A stretch of 64,000 nucleotides of DNA from contig NZ_LBMH01000004.1 of the NCBI RefSeq assembly GCF_001005305.1, forward strand, positions 124,001 to 188,000, read 5' to 3'. Shown piece by piece: positions 26,827 through 35,395 of this stretch (position 1 is the stretch's first letter; each line of letters opens with the position of its first letter). The stretch is from Kordia zhangzhouensis. GTDB taxonomy: Bacteria; Bacteroidota; Bacteroidia; Flavobacteriales; Flavobacteriaceae. The position numbers and the translations under genes were made by a program. Under the pieces are notes generated by a model. That model was given only the letters and a program-made list of their open reading frames with translations. It was not told the origin of the DNA and did no database searches.

Positions 26827-28071
26827 TCATTGTATTTTGATGTACATACACTTCAAATACGCGCCTTCTGGAAAGCTGATTGGATGATCGCTGTCATGTT
26901 GAGTTATTTCTAAGATTTCGTAATTGGTATTGTTCAGTTGCAACGTTTCTTCTACCAATTCAAAAAACTCCTCGGCTGTGACGCGCGAACTGCATGATGC
27001 CAACACTAACATTCCTTTTTTATGAATTAATTTCAGCCCTAGTTGCGTCAACTTTCTATAACTAGCCAGTGCTTTGGGAACTTCCGTCGCGCTTTTGGCA
27101 AACGATGGCGGATCAATCACCACAAGGTCAAATTTTTTGTTGGCTTTCGCCAGAAGGGCCATTTCTTCAAATGCATCGCCAGCAATGACCTTATGTTTTC
27201 CTGAAAACGGATTCAATTTTGCGTTGCTTTTGGCAATTTCCAATGCGGGTGCACTGATATCTAAACTTGTGACTTCTTTGGCACCGCCAACCAAGGCATG
27301 TACGGAAAATCCGCCAGCATACGAAAACACGTCTAAAACCGTCTTGTTTTTAGAAAGTTCGCCTACTTTTTTCCTGTTGGCTCTGTGGTCTAAAAAATAA
27401 CCTGTTTTGTGTCCGTGAATCACGTTGGCAGAGAAGTTAACACCATGTTCTTTAAAAATGATGATTTCGTTTTTGAGTTCGCCGTCTAAAATTTGTCCGT
27501 CCGTAAAATCAAATTCATTGTTTTCTTTTTGCACATTTCGACTGAGTCGTAATACTGTTGTTTTTGCCTTGCTGACTTCAATCAACGCTGGTAAAATAGT
27601 TGCCAAATGATAAAACCAAAACGATGCATACAATTTTACAACAAGAACACTATCATACACATCGGCTATCAATGAAGGCAAACTGTCATTTTCGCCATAA
27701 ATTAAACGATAGCTATTTGTGTCGGTTTGTAGTAATGGCAATCGTTTGTTATAGGCTTCTTGTATTTTATTCCTAAACCATTCTGCATTGATGGTTGCAG
27801 GTTTGTTGGCTTGCAAGATTTTGATACGAATGGGAGAATTCGGGTCGTAAAAGCCACAGGCTAAAAATTGATTCTTCCGCTGGTCAAAGATTACTGCCAA
27901 ATCACCACTGTTTCCTTCTTTATTTTGTTTTACGATACTACTTTCAAACACCCATGGATGTCCTTTCTTCACCAAGGTTTCCGCTTTTGGTTTCAGTTTG
28001 ATGGCGATTTTGTTTGTTGGGATGTTGGGAATTTGAGTCAAGTTTTTTGTTTTGCGTGTTTGTTTTGGCAA
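26827..28071 (-). CDS. class I SAM-dependent rRNA methyltransferase (RlmI-like)
   Basis: The 414-residue protein has an N-terminal PUA-type RNA-binding domain ('LVKKGHPWVFESSIVKQN', residues ~30-110), an EEHEEA-like middle, and a Rossmann methyltransferase with 'VLDVFSYAGGFSVHAL' (SAM loop) and 'DLVVIDPPSFAKS', then 'LVLASCSSRV' with a conserved Cys. This matches 23S rRNA m5C methyltransferases of the RlmI family. Its codon and base composition differ a little from its neighbours, being less AT-rich. Confidence 0.9.
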   Translation of the reverse strand: MPKQTRKTKNLTQIPNIPTNKIAIKLKPKAETLVKKGHPWVFESSIVKQNKEGNSGDLAVIFDQRKNQFLACGFYDPNSPIRIKILQANKPATINAEWFRNKIQEAYNKRLPLLQTDTNSYRLIYGENDSLPSLIADVYDSVLVVKLYASFWFYHLATILPALIEVSKAKTTVLRLSRNVQKENNEFDFTDGQILDGELKNEIIIFKEHGVNFSANVIHGHKTGYFLDHRANRKKVGELSKNKTVLDVFSYAGGFSVHALVGGAKEVTSLDISAPALEIAKSNAKLNPFSGKHKVIAGDAFEEMALLAKANKKFDLVVIDPPSFAKSATEVPKALASYRKLTQLGLKLIHKKGMLVLASCSSRVTAEEFFELVEETLQLNNTNYEILEITQHDSDHPISFPEGAYLKCMYIKIQ

Positions 28072-28093
28072 AGGTATGGTTTTTTGGGTTTTA

Positions 28094-28130
28094 GATGTTA
28101 GAATTGAGCTATTAGAATTGAGAATTTTGG
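28094..28130. repeat. TTAGAATTGAGA-type short repeats
   Basis: Two tandem copies of a TTAGAATTGAG unit lie between the methyltransferase gene and the cassette-like island. They resemble the TATTGAG repeats near 38.5, 39.8 and 40.2 kb. Confidence 0.5.
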
Positions 28131-28156
28131 TTGCTTTAATTGTCTACAGCTTTTTG

Positions 28157-29206
28157 CTAAATTAAAATGTCAGTTATTTTGTTTACTTGTTTTTCTGTTA
28201 ATACAGGTTCAAAATAGTTAATGTAATCATTCATTTCTTTCAAGAGCTTTATTTTTACATATTTGAACTCGCCTTTAGGTTTATTGTTAATCATCACGAT
28301 AAGATTTCGTATTGGAATTTTTTGTTCTCCCCAGTGATGTTCATTTAAAGTTATATTTTCTGAGATATATATGTAAAGAGCAAAATTTGCCCTTTCAATT
28401 TGTTCTATCGGTGACCTTAAACTAATTGATTCTATCGATGATTTACTCCAGTTTTTTGTTTCAATTATAAAAATACCAGCTTTAGATATTAAAAGATGGT
28501 CAATTTGTATGGAATAGATTTTTTGATGATGCTTTTTATAAAAAATGGGGCTAGAAAAATTTAAATTAAAATCATTAATTAAAACATAATCATCGGATAA
28601 TTTTTTTATTTCCTTAACGACTAAATTTTCTCCAATGGCTCCTGAAATCAGATTTTTAGAATTTCGTATTACATTTTGAATATATTCCAATTTATCAATT
28701 TTAGATTTAGCCCTTCTTTCAATTATGTTTTGTTTTTCCGTTTTATATTTTTCGATGAAAAGTTCATCATTTTTAATATGTGTAGATATTTCTTTTACAG
28801 ATGAATTTATGAATTCAGTTTTATTTTTTAGATAGCGATTGAATTGTTTTTTTAGAAAGTAAAGATTAATATTTGAAATTATGTTCTTTAATAAGTTTCC
28901 TTTTTTTTTATGCTGAACTGAATCAATTTTTATTCGTAATTCAGAAACTTTATTGTTTATCTTTTCTTCTTCAAAATGGATGATTTCAGACTTTTTCTTT
29001 ATTTTCAGTTCAAGATTTTTACAAGTTTCTGAATATTCTTTTTCTAACTTGTTCGATGTTTCATCAAGAATCGATAGTCTTTCGGATTCATAATTTGACA
29101 AAAAATCATTAATTTCTCTTACAGAACTAAATCTAGAAACTCCTTTATCTTCTAATTCAGATTTCAAGGATTTTAGTGATTCTATAGTTCCATATATTCT
29201 TGCCAT
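28157..29206 (-). CDS. NERD (nuclease-related) domain protein
   Basis: The 349-residue protein has a long coiled coil in the first ~165 residues (Lys/Glu/Ile-rich) and a NERD domain from about residue 188: 'SGAIGENLVVKEIKKL', then 'SIQIDHLLISKAGIFIIETK', where the Asp, Glu and Lys fit the PD-(D/E)XK-like nuclease core, then 'NWSKSS'. NERD proteins are predicted nucleases or DNA-processing factors. It is the leftmost unit of the cassette-like array, and its 5' boundary is the palindrome at 29.2-29.36 kb. Its 3' boundary is not clear. Confidence 0.8.
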   Translation of the reverse strand: MARIYGTIESLKSLKSELEDKGVSRFSSVREINDFLSNYESERLSILDETSNKLEKEYSETCKNLELKIKKKSEIIHFEEEKINNKVSELRIKIDSVQHKKKGNLLKNIISNINLYFLKKQFNRYLKNKTEFINSSVKEISTHIKNDELFIEKYKTEKQNIIERRAKSKIDKLEYIQNVIRNSKNLISGAIGENLVVKEIKKLSDDYVLINDFNLNFSSPIFYKKHHQKIYSIQIDHLLISKAGIFIIETKNWSKSSIESISLRSPIEQIERANFALYIYISENITLNEHHWGEQKIPIRNLIVMINNKPKGEFKYVKIKLLKEMNDYINYFEPVLTEKQVNKITDILI

Positions 29207-29228
29207 TAATGATTTTTTAGATTAAGAT

Positions 29229-29355
29229 TGACAGTCTCAGATATGAATAGTCACAAAGACTAGTACTTGACTCTAAAATTATGACCAAGCTGAAAATCCG
29301 CGAGGATTTTCAGAAGTAGGCAAGACCAAGCAATTACTTATAGCCATTGTTAGCC
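29229..29355. repeat. attC-like palindrome A
   Basis: The right end is GTTAGCC; the left end (TTGACAGTC) is degenerate. An inner perfect 10-bp stem, CTGAAAATCC/GGATTTTCAG, has a GCGA loop. 'GATATGAATAGT' faces 'ACTTATAGCC' as the outer arms. It belongs to the same subfamily as palindrome E (35.15-35.27 kb). Confidence 0.55.
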
Positions 29356-29365
29356 ACTGGGCTTT

Positions 29366-29725
29366 TTAATAATCGTGACGACTGTATAATTCAACTTTTG
29401 CTCCCCAACGAATAAAAGTTTTAATTATAGATTGAACATCAAGCTCATCCGTTAAAACTTCTATTTGATTTCCTTCAGGTTCAAACTTGTAGAAATAATC
29501 AGCTTGTTCAGCATCATTTTCATTAAATGAACTAAAGTTATGTTTCCTAAAAAGTTCCATTAGTTCATCTGAAAAGTAATCGTTACCTCCATCTGATTTA
29601 TCTTCGACATCGATTAAATCATTGTAAAAATCAGCAGCTTTTTGAGCATCTTCGGCTGTTTTAAAGGTTCCTATAATTCTTAATTTTGCTGAGTGCTCTC
29701 CAGCAAATGATTTCCATACTTTCAT
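29366..29725 (-). CDS. small acidic protein partnered with a radical SAM enzyme
   Basis: The 119-residue protein starts 'MKVWKSFAGEHSAKLRIIGT' and has a strand-helix layout with 'TAEDAQKAADFYNDLIDV' and a C-terminal 'DVQSIIKTFIRWGAKVELYS'. It resembles the small DUF6375-type family, but I am not certain. It overlaps the radical SAM gene by 4 bases (ATGA), which points to coupled translation and a shared function. Both genes sit in one cassette-like unit. Confidence 0.65.
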   Translation of the reverse strand: MKVWKSFAGEHSAKLRIIGTFKTAEDAQKAADFYNDLIDVEDKSDGGNDYFSDELMELFRKHNFSSFNENDAEQADYFYKFEPEGNQIEVLTDELDVQSIIKTFIRWGAKVELYSRHDY

Positions 29726-30612
29726 ATTTTATTTATTTGTTTGAAATATTTTTCGATTTCGTTTATGTTATCAATTTCAATTCCTTCTTTATCGTAAGAA
29801 TTGATTTTTAGCTTATTGTTAGCAGAAATATGAGAAAAAAGAAATTCGTTTGGGTTAGAAATCTCAAGAGTTTTTGATTTAATAAAATTTGCAGCTTCGT
29901 GAGTTACTAACAACTCGATTTCGCTGTCATATTTCTCTATTATTTTGTCTAATTCTACCCAATCATTTTCAGTTAATTGAAAAACACCATTGAGATGTTC
30001 AGGAATTATTAACACATTTTCTGATGAAATACTTATTGCTAATTCAATTACTTTTTCTAATTCTCTAATTCCATTTTTACTAACAACACAGTTTATTCCA
30101 AATGGAATTTTACCTTTAACAAACTCAATTTTCTTTAGTAAGTCTGATAATTTTTTACCTCTAATTTCTGAGTATCGTGGTTCAACACCATCGATTGAAA
30201 AACGAATCATTGAGACATTACCGATTAGTTGCTCTACAAACTCTTTTTTCATTTTATGTCCGTGAGTTGTAAAACTTATTCCCAATGATGTATTATTCCA
30301 TATCCAATCACATAGTTCGGTAAAGTTTGGGAATAGAGTTGGTTCGCCACCACCAAAAGTTAATTCCAGAACTCCTATTTCGTCAAGTTTTTTAGTGATT
30401 TTCTTTAGACTTTCGAAACTTAAAGTTTCTTTGTTCTTTGGTGCATAACAAAAATGACATTTTAAGTCACATATATTGGTTAATGCAATACTAACTATGC
30501 GAGGTGAATTTGAAATTTCATTTTCATTTAAAGTCACTTCATCCATTAAAATATGAATCCCTGATTTTCTATCAAAGTAGTGAAGTCCGCTTATCTCTTT
30601 TCTTAATTTCAT
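29722..30612 (-). CDS. radical SAM protein
   Basis: The 296-residue protein has the radical SAM cluster motif C-x3-C-x2-C in 'TNICDLKCHFCYAPK' (Cys near 48, 52 and 55) and the SAM-binding 'ELTFGGGEPTLFP' near 90-100, followed by a TIM-barrel-like 'SIDGVEPRYSEIRG'. No Cys-rich SPASM domain follows. It should generate a 5'-deoxyadenosyl radical to modify a peptide or small molecule. The overlapping 119-residue protein is the natural partner or substrate candidate. The motif arrangement is not that of viperins. Confidence 0.88.
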   Translation of the reverse strand: MKLRKEISGLHYFDRKSGIHILMDEVTLNENEISNSPRIVSIALTNICDLKCHFCYAPKNKETLSFESLKKITKKLDEIGVLELTFGGGEPTLFPNFTELCDWIWNNTSLGISFTTHGHKMKKEFVEQLIGNVSMIRFSIDGVEPRYSEIRGKKLSDLLKKIEFVKGKIPFGINCVVSKNGIRELEKVIELAISISSENVLIIPEHLNGVFQLTENDWVELDKIIEKYDSEIELLVTHEAANFIKSKTLEISNPNEFLFSHISANNKLKINSYDKEGIEIDNINEIEKYFKQINKI

Positions 30613-30630
30613 TTGTTTTCTTGCCTTGTG

Positions 30631-30696
30631 GCTAACGTTTAATATAACAAGCGTAGCCTGCCGAAAGACGGCTATGATTTGTTATACATTGTTAGC
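30631..30696. repeat. attC-like palindrome B (66 bases)
   Basis: GCTAAC...TATAACAAGCGTAGCC pairs with GGCTATGATTTGTTATA...GTTAGC, with one or two unpaired bases in one arm and a ~10-base tip. The size and the bulge resemble integron attC sites. Confidence 0.65.
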
Positions 30697-30702
30697 TGTA
30701 GG

Positions 30703-32178
30703 CTATAGTTCTTTTTGTAATTCTTTTATTCTTAATTCCAATGAGTTTAATTCATCTTCGTTAATTCGAATATCCGGGTGTGCTCTCAATATATATTTCA
30801 ATGCACCAATCCTTCCTGCACAGATTAAATAATCCTTTTTAGCTTCTGTCAGATTAAAGTCAGTTGTTTTAATTGGTCTGGAATCGATGACAACCACTTG
30901 ATTAATATATTTTTCTACCGTTTGGATTTCTTCTCCTTCAATCGCGATATTCATTAATTCTCCAATAACAAGTCCACCTTCTTTAGAATCTGATACTAAA
31001 AACATTCCAATAAAAGGTTTGTTAGGATATCTCTCAGTAAATGTTTTCAAAGGAAAATTACTCCTTAACCCACCATCATAGACTCTTATGCCATCCACAT
31101 ATTTCGGACTGAAATAATAGGGAATTGACATTGAGCATCTGGCAGCAAAGGCTGCATGATTGTCCATACGCTCTCCTTTTGAATCAAATGTCAAAGTACC
31201 GTCTTTAATTCTTGAGGAATAAACTATTGTCTGGTGTTCAAGTTCTTTTAGCTTAACTTTAGATAACTTATTAGGATATTTCGATTTTAATAATTCATTG
31301 ATCCATTTTTCAATTTCATTACCAGGGTATAGCCCTTTAGTTATGATAAAATTTAAAATGATTTTTAAACCTTTTGCATCTTTGAAGTCGCTAAAATTCT
31401 TATTACTAAGAATTTCAATAAGTTCGTTAGGTTTATAACCTGCGCCTAATAGAACTGAAGCAATTGCGCCTGCTGAAGTACCAGCAAATGTGTCAAAAGA
31501 AAAATGTTTTTCTAGTTCAAGTAAAGCACCAGCAAAGGCCAATCCCTTGACACCTCCACCTTTGACAACTAGTGAATACGGGAACTGATTACTGACTATT
31601 TGTAAAAGGGAATTTATTGAATTCTTTATTTCGAGTGTAAGTTTTGGTTTAAGTTGGTTAAAACATTCACTGCAAATTTCACCTGAATTCAATGAATCTC
31701 TTATTTCAAGTTTATTCATTTTCTTGTGAAAGATGCAAGTTTTTCTATTAGGATCGTTATGAGATTTAATTGATGGTTCAAGAAAGCTTAACGCATATCG
31801 GACAAAGTAATATCTCAAATATCTAATTCGATCGTATACAAAGTGTTCAAAATCATGAGTTGTAAAAACAGCAAAACCATTTTTAGCGGAAACAGTACCG
31901 AATATATTGCTCAGTCTTTTTGATTGAAGAAATCCATCCACTACCACAATAACAAAAGGGCGATGGCCTTTCGCTTTTTCCTTGAAATCAATTATCCAAG
32001 AAAAAACATCCTCTGATTTGTAGTCCCCCGCTTTGTGTAAAAACAAAAAGTCCTGATAAGTTGAACTTGTAATTTGAAAGATAAAATCACTTTGAACTTG
32101 ATTTAATGTAGTTATTGCCTGCTCAATGTCTGAATACAGATTTTCGTTTGTAGCTAATATTTCAATATTAAATGCCAT
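30703..32178 (-). CDS. patatin-like phospholipase with N-terminal extension
   Basis: The 491-residue protein has a C-terminal patatin domain: oxyanion loop 'KGGGVKGLAFAGAL' (~207), nucleophile elbow 'FAGTSAGAIAS' (Ser ~234) and catalytic Asp in 'VYDGGLRSNFP' (~370). The N-terminal ~200 residues are unusual: an alpha/beta region and a Cys/His cluster, 'CIFHKKMNKLEIRDSLNSG' followed by 'EICSECF', that could bind zinc. Patatins of this kind act as membrane-degrading effectors in several phage defence systems. The upstream 134-residue gene in the same unit is separated by 8 bases. No nucleotide cyclase is present. Confidence 0.85.
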   Translation of the reverse strand: MAFNIEILATNENLYSDIEQAITTLNQVQSDFIFQITSSTYQDFLFLHKAGDYKSEDVFSWIIDFKEKAKGHRPFVIVVVDGFLQSKRLSNIFGTVSAKNGFAVFTTHDFEHFVYDRIRYLRYYFVRYALSFLEPSIKSHNDPNRKTCIFHKKMNKLEIRDSLNSGEICSECFNQLKPKLTLEIKNSINSLLQIVSNQFPYSLVVKGGGVKGLAFAGALLELEKHFSFDTFAGTSAGAIASVLLGAGYKPNELIEILSNKNFSDFKDAKGLKIILNFIITKGLYPGNEIEKWINELLKSKYPNKLSKVKLKELEHQTIVYSSRIKDGTLTFDSKGERMDNHAAFAARCSMSIPYYFSPKYVDGIRVYDGGLRSNFPLKTFTERYPNKPFIGMFLVSDSKEGGLVIGELMNIAIEGEEIQTVEKYINQVVVIDSRPIKTTDFNLTEAKKDYLICAGRIGALKYILRAHPDIRINEDELNSLELRIKELQKEL

Positions 32179-32186
32179 AATGATGA

Positions 32187-32591
32187 CTAATAAACTCTTA
32201 AATATGGATCGTCATCAAAATCAGGTTCTCCCTTGTTTTCATTCTCCAATGAAACCAACTTTAAGCCATATTTGTGATCGCCTTTTTTGTCAGCTATTCC
32301 AGTTGCTATTTTAATTGGAAACCTATCAGGATAAAAAGGTGGAAATCTACCTAATATTCTTAGCGATTCCGTCTTCCATTGGAACGGAGTTGTATCTTCA
32401 AAATACAATGTGAACTTTACTCCATATATCCTTTTTTTTGACGAAAAGAATATTTCTTTAAATATGAGAGGATCTTTTATGATCCACTCAATTGTATCAC
32501 CTTTTTCAACTTCAATCCTGTATGGTAAGCCAAAAACGCTTTCTAAGTTCTTTGGATTAAATTTTACCTCAATTTGAACAGTTTCTGCCAT
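32187..32591 (-). CDS. small beta-rich protein paired with the patatin
   Basis: The 134-residue protein starts 'MAETVQIEVKFNPKNLESVF' and has strands 'IEVEKGDTIEWIIKD' and 'HKYGLKLVSLEN', ending in an acidic 'DFDDDPYLRVY'. The pattern 'GDTIEW...Y.LKL..' recalls a metal-free cupredoxin-like fold. I do not recognise the family with certainty. It is the first gene of a two-gene unit with the patatin and could be its sensor or inhibitor. Confidence 0.6.
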   Translation of the reverse strand: MAETVQIEVKFNPKNLESVFGLPYRIEVEKGDTIEWIIKDPLIFKEIFFSSKKRIYGVKFTLYFEDTTPFQWKTESLRILGRFPPFYPDRFPIKIATGIADKKGDHKYGLKLVSLENENKGEPDFDDDPYLRVY

Positions 32592-32614
32592 TCTTCTAGT
32601 TTTTTACACTTACA

Positions 32615-32747
32615 GCTAACGGTTCGTATAACCGTCAGTTACGGGTTAATATGCGTTTATTTTCGGTTTAGCACTGACGTTAGCAATTCCGAGTGGATTC
32701 GGACGTAGTCGAATCTGCCGTAATTGCGGTTATACATTGTTGCCAGC
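32615..32747. repeat. attC-like palindrome C (133 bases)
   Basis: GCTAACGGTTCGTATAACCG(T)CAGTTACGG pairs with CCGTAATTGCGGTTATACATTGTTGCCAGC: the inner arms match almost perfectly with a single extra T in the left arm. The two ends differ (GCTAAC and GTTGCCAGC), and each matches the far end of the unit beside it. Confidence 0.65.
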
Positions 32748-32755
32748 AGTTATTT

Positions 32756-33700
32756 TTAAATCAGTTTTAATTGCTTTCCATTATCGGCAAATTCAATTAC
32801 ATTTAAAATTGACTTTCCTAAATCATTTAGTTTAAAAATAAGTCTATAATATTCGACTTCGCCACTTGCATCTTTATATGGTCTAATTTCAGGCAAAGAA
32901 TCATAATATTCAGAAGCATCAATTGAAGTTCCGATGTATTGTTTGTCCTCTGAATCCCAAATCCCATATTCTGCCATAAAGTTATCACTTTCATAGATTT
33001 CATAAAATGGTTCGTCAATTTCAAATTCTGCCCAAGGAAATACAACTTGTAAACTCTGTTTTATGTCATAAAAATTAATATATTTTACTGTACTTATTTC
33101 AATGTCAATATCTTCGCTAACATTTTCTTTTATGGTTAAAGAAACTCGACCATCTGTTTTGTTTATCCATTCCTCAATTTCAAGGATTATATCTTTTCCC
33201 TCTGCAATCAGACGCATAAGCTTTTTATCAGCTAGTAGTTTCTGAAATCTTTGTATTTCTTTTGGGTATCTGTTTAAGTCTTTTAGCTTGTCATAGAATG
33301 ATTTAGATAATATTTGATGTTTTGGAATCTCAATTTTCCAACTCTTTTTGGTTTTAGAAATATTGCTTTCGGTGATTTCTTGCCAAATAGTTAAATCATT
33401 TTCAGGATTGTGAAGTATAATTATAACAGGTAAGCTGTAGTTGAGCCAATAATTCAGGTGCTTTTCTTTTCCTCTGAATACTATTTTGTTATTACTCTCT
33501 TCGTTAAAATAGCTTTCGCCAGTTTTTATTTGAATAGCAAAAAGTTCGCCTGAAGGTTCTCCTTTTTCTGAAATTTCCACAGTCATATCTATTCCAACAT
33601 CTGTCGCAAGGATTGTTCTTGGTATCCATTCAAATTCTTTTAAAAAAATGGTTTCAATTTTTGAAACACCAATTCTCTCTGTTGGCGAAAATTTACTCAT
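32756..33700 (-). CDS. DUF4365-type PD-(D/E)XK nuclease-like protein
   Basis: The 314-residue protein has the DUF4365 start: 'TERIGVSKIETIFLKEFEWI', 'ATDVGIDMTVEI' (Asp), 'GELFAIQIKTGESYF' (Q-x-K in place of E-x-K), 'LNYWLNYSLPVIIILHN'. The Asp and QxK residues fit a divergent restriction-endonuclease fold. The second half (residues 150-314) is mixed alpha/beta without recognisable motifs. It is the only gene in its unit, and the unit's two ends (GTTGCCAGCAG and GCTGGCAAC) are inverted copies. A role in DNA restriction or repair is inferred from the fold only. Confidence 0.78.
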   Translation of the reverse strand: MSKFSPTERIGVSKIETIFLKEFEWIPRTILATDVGIDMTVEISEKGEPSGELFAIQIKTGESYFNEESNNKIVFRGKEKHLNYWLNYSLPVIIILHNPENDLTIWQEITESNISKTKKSWKIEIPKHQILSKSFYDKLKDLNRYPKEIQRFQKLLADKKLMRLIAEGKDIILEIEEWINKTDGRVSLTIKENVSEDIDIEISTVKYINFYDIKQSLQVVFPWAEFEIDEPFYEIYESDNFMAEYGIWDSEDKQYIGTSIDASEYYDSLPEIRPYKDASGEVEYYRLIFKLNDLGKSILNVIEFADNGKQLKLI

Positions 33701-33720
33701 TTAGCGTTTCTGTTTTAATT

Positions 33721-33852
33721 GCTGGCAACGGTTAGTATATGAAAAGTAGGCGATTTCGAAGCACTAAACTTTCGGTTAAGAACAAAGTTTGATACAAGCC
33801 AAATCCGTTGATTTTACTGCTATTTTGCCTATTTTTTATATACATTGTTAGC
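33721..33852. repeat. attC-like palindrome D (132 bases)
   Basis: GCTGGCAACGGTTAGTATATGAAAAGTAGGC faces GCCTATTTTTTATATACATTGTTAGCGAT. The left end is the complement of the right end of palindrome C; the right end is the complement of the left end of palindrome E. Confidence 0.6.
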
Positions 33853-33862
33853 GATTTGTGCT

Positions 33863-35125
33863 TTATTCATTTTTTAATTCTTGTGTTGCATCTTTCAGTT
33901 CCTTTGTTGCTTTTTTCATCTCCAATCTCAAATTGTCAAGACCTTTGGGAATAGAATCTAAACTACTATTTACCTGATTAATAATTGCATCCATTCTTTC
34001 TCCTAATTCTTTAGCGGACATATTTTTCACATTCTCCTTAAATGTTCCTAATAAATCTGGTAACTCTTCATTTACTTTTACTTCATATTCTTCTGAAATT
34101 ATTGTAAAAAGTCGATTGTATAAATCAAGTTTTTTATTAAAAATATCTAATTTGGTTTTACCAACTTTCGAATTAATCTCCAATTGACTTGTTTTTATCT
34201 GCTGAAGTTGTTTTGAAATTTCTTCTTCATTCTTGAGATTCTCAACTCTATTTCCCAGCTCTCTATCTAACTTTCCAACGTCTGCTTCAGCTTCTTTGAC
34301 TTTAATTGTGTTTTCTCTATTTGATACCGCAGTAAGTTTGTCAGCAATATTTGAGTCAATGTCATAAATCGAAATTCTCCTTGTAATTTCGCCCAGTTTA
34401 TTTGAGGAAAACATCAGGAATAGCATCATACCTAAAACCGCTCCATATGTTATTGTTCCAAATCCTAAAATGTAAGCAAAGAAAATGACTGCGTACAATA
34501 GTAAAGAGTATATTGTTAAATGAACTACAATATATTTTAGTGGTATAAATTTTACTGTGACATAAAGAATTCCCCAAGTAACTAAAGCACCAATTAGTAT
34601 TGTAAGAAAATCTTGAAAAGATAAATTTATGAGAAACGAACTGTTAGTTGTAGGAACATTCGAAGCAAATATTGAAAATGCAATTATCGGTAAGAATACA
34701 GAAGCAAAAAGTTGAATCCACTTTGATGAATTAGTTCTCAAAGGAATTTTAATTTGTCTAGATGCTTTGTACGATTTATAAGCAAAATAGGGAATAAAAC
34801 TTACCGCCCAAACAGCAAAAACAGCATTAATAATAAAAGCAATAATTGTAAAAAAGAAAGTCAATATTCCTCCAATAGTAGGAGTTTTTAAAGAATTTAT
34901 TAATTGAAATTGTTCGTTTGGTAAGGTTCCAGTTAATATTTGAATAGTTATACCAATGACTAAAATTGCTATTCCAATTATTATAGACCATTTCCCATAC
35001 TTTGGCAAATTGTCCAATGTAGCTTTTTGTCTTGCTTCCAGTCCTTGGATTAACTTTTCTGCCATAGAACTTTCTGAAATCATATCGCCCATATGTTCTT
35101 TTAAGATTGAGTATGTATCTTCCAT
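33863..35125 (-). CDS. multi-pass membrane protein with C-terminal coiled coil
   Basis: The 420-residue protein has an N-terminal helix, five or six membrane helices between residues ~50 and 245 ('WSIIIGIAILVIGITIQILT', 'FFFTIIAFIINAVFAVWAV', 'LFASVFLPIIAFSIFA', 'TILIGALVTWGILYVTVKF', 'SLLLYAVIFFAYILGFG'), then long coiled-coil helices ('TIKVKEAEADVGKLDRELGN' to the end) that should face the cytoplasm. No enzyme motif is visible. As cargo of a cassette-like unit with defence-type neighbours it may be a membrane effector or sensor, but that is a guess. Confidence 0.65.
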   Translation of the reverse strand: MEDTYSILKEHMGDMISESSMAEKLIQGLEARQKATLDNLPKYGKWSIIIGIAILVIGITIQILTGTLPNEQFQLINSLKTPTIGGILTFFFTIIAFIINAVFAVWAVSFIPYFAYKSYKASRQIKIPLRTNSSKWIQLFASVFLPIIAFSIFASNVPTTNSSFLINLSFQDFLTILIGALVTWGILYVTVKFIPLKYIVVHLTIYSLLLYAVIFFAYILGFGTITYGAVLGMMLFLMFSSNKLGEITRRISIYDIDSNIADKLTAVSNRENTIKVKEAEADVGKLDRELGNRVENLKNEEEISKQLQQIKTSQLEINSKVGKTKLDIFNKKLDLYNRLFTIISEEYEVKVNEELPDLLGTFKENVKNMSAKELGERMDAIINQVNSSLDSIPKGLDNLRLEMKKATKELKDATQELKNE

Positions 35126-35145
35126 ATTTCTATTTTTGCATAATC

Positions 35146-35274
35146 GCTAACGGTCTCGGCTATGAACAGTTGCGTGTGTTAGTACGGATTTTTGCTATTA
35201 CACGACAAGCTGAAAATTCCACAGGAATTTTCAGGATAAGCCTGTAATAGCAATTATTTATAGCCAATGTTAGC
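35146..35274. repeat. attC-like palindrome E (129 bases)
   Basis: GCTAACGGTCTCGGCTATGAACAGTTGC faces GCAATTATTTATAGCCAATGTTAGC. The middle holds a CTGAAAATTCC/GGAATTTTCAG stem with an ACA loop, a near copy of that in palindrome A. Confidence 0.6.
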
Positions 35275-35395
35275 TGCTGCTCTTTTCTTTTTTTAATTGT
35301 TCTAAACTTAAATAAAACACAGCTAATTCGCTTGACGCAGAAACAGCAAGTTTTACATAAATTCCGTCTAATGTTTTGAATTCAGGTGCAATGTC
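35270..35395 (-). pseudogene. displaced C-terminal end of the Abi_C gene
   Basis: In the frame next to that of the Abi_C gene the minus strand reads DIAPEFKTLDGIYVKLAVSA and then SSELAVFYLSLEQLKKEKSS before a TAA that lies inside the GTTAGC end of palindrome E. The helix 'YVKLAVSASSELAVFYL' is what should follow the GTGHG motif in this family. A one-base gain or two-base loss would restore the gene. Confidence 0.7.

Noticed and set aside
29722..30612. Radical SAM gene as a prokaryotic viperin
   Set aside because: The cluster motif context and the GGGEPTLFP loop differ from the viperin pattern, and no nucleotide kinase lies nearby.
30703..32591. Patatin pair as a CBASS locus
   Set aside because: No CD-NTase or accessory E1/E2/JAB genes are present in the unit or beside it.
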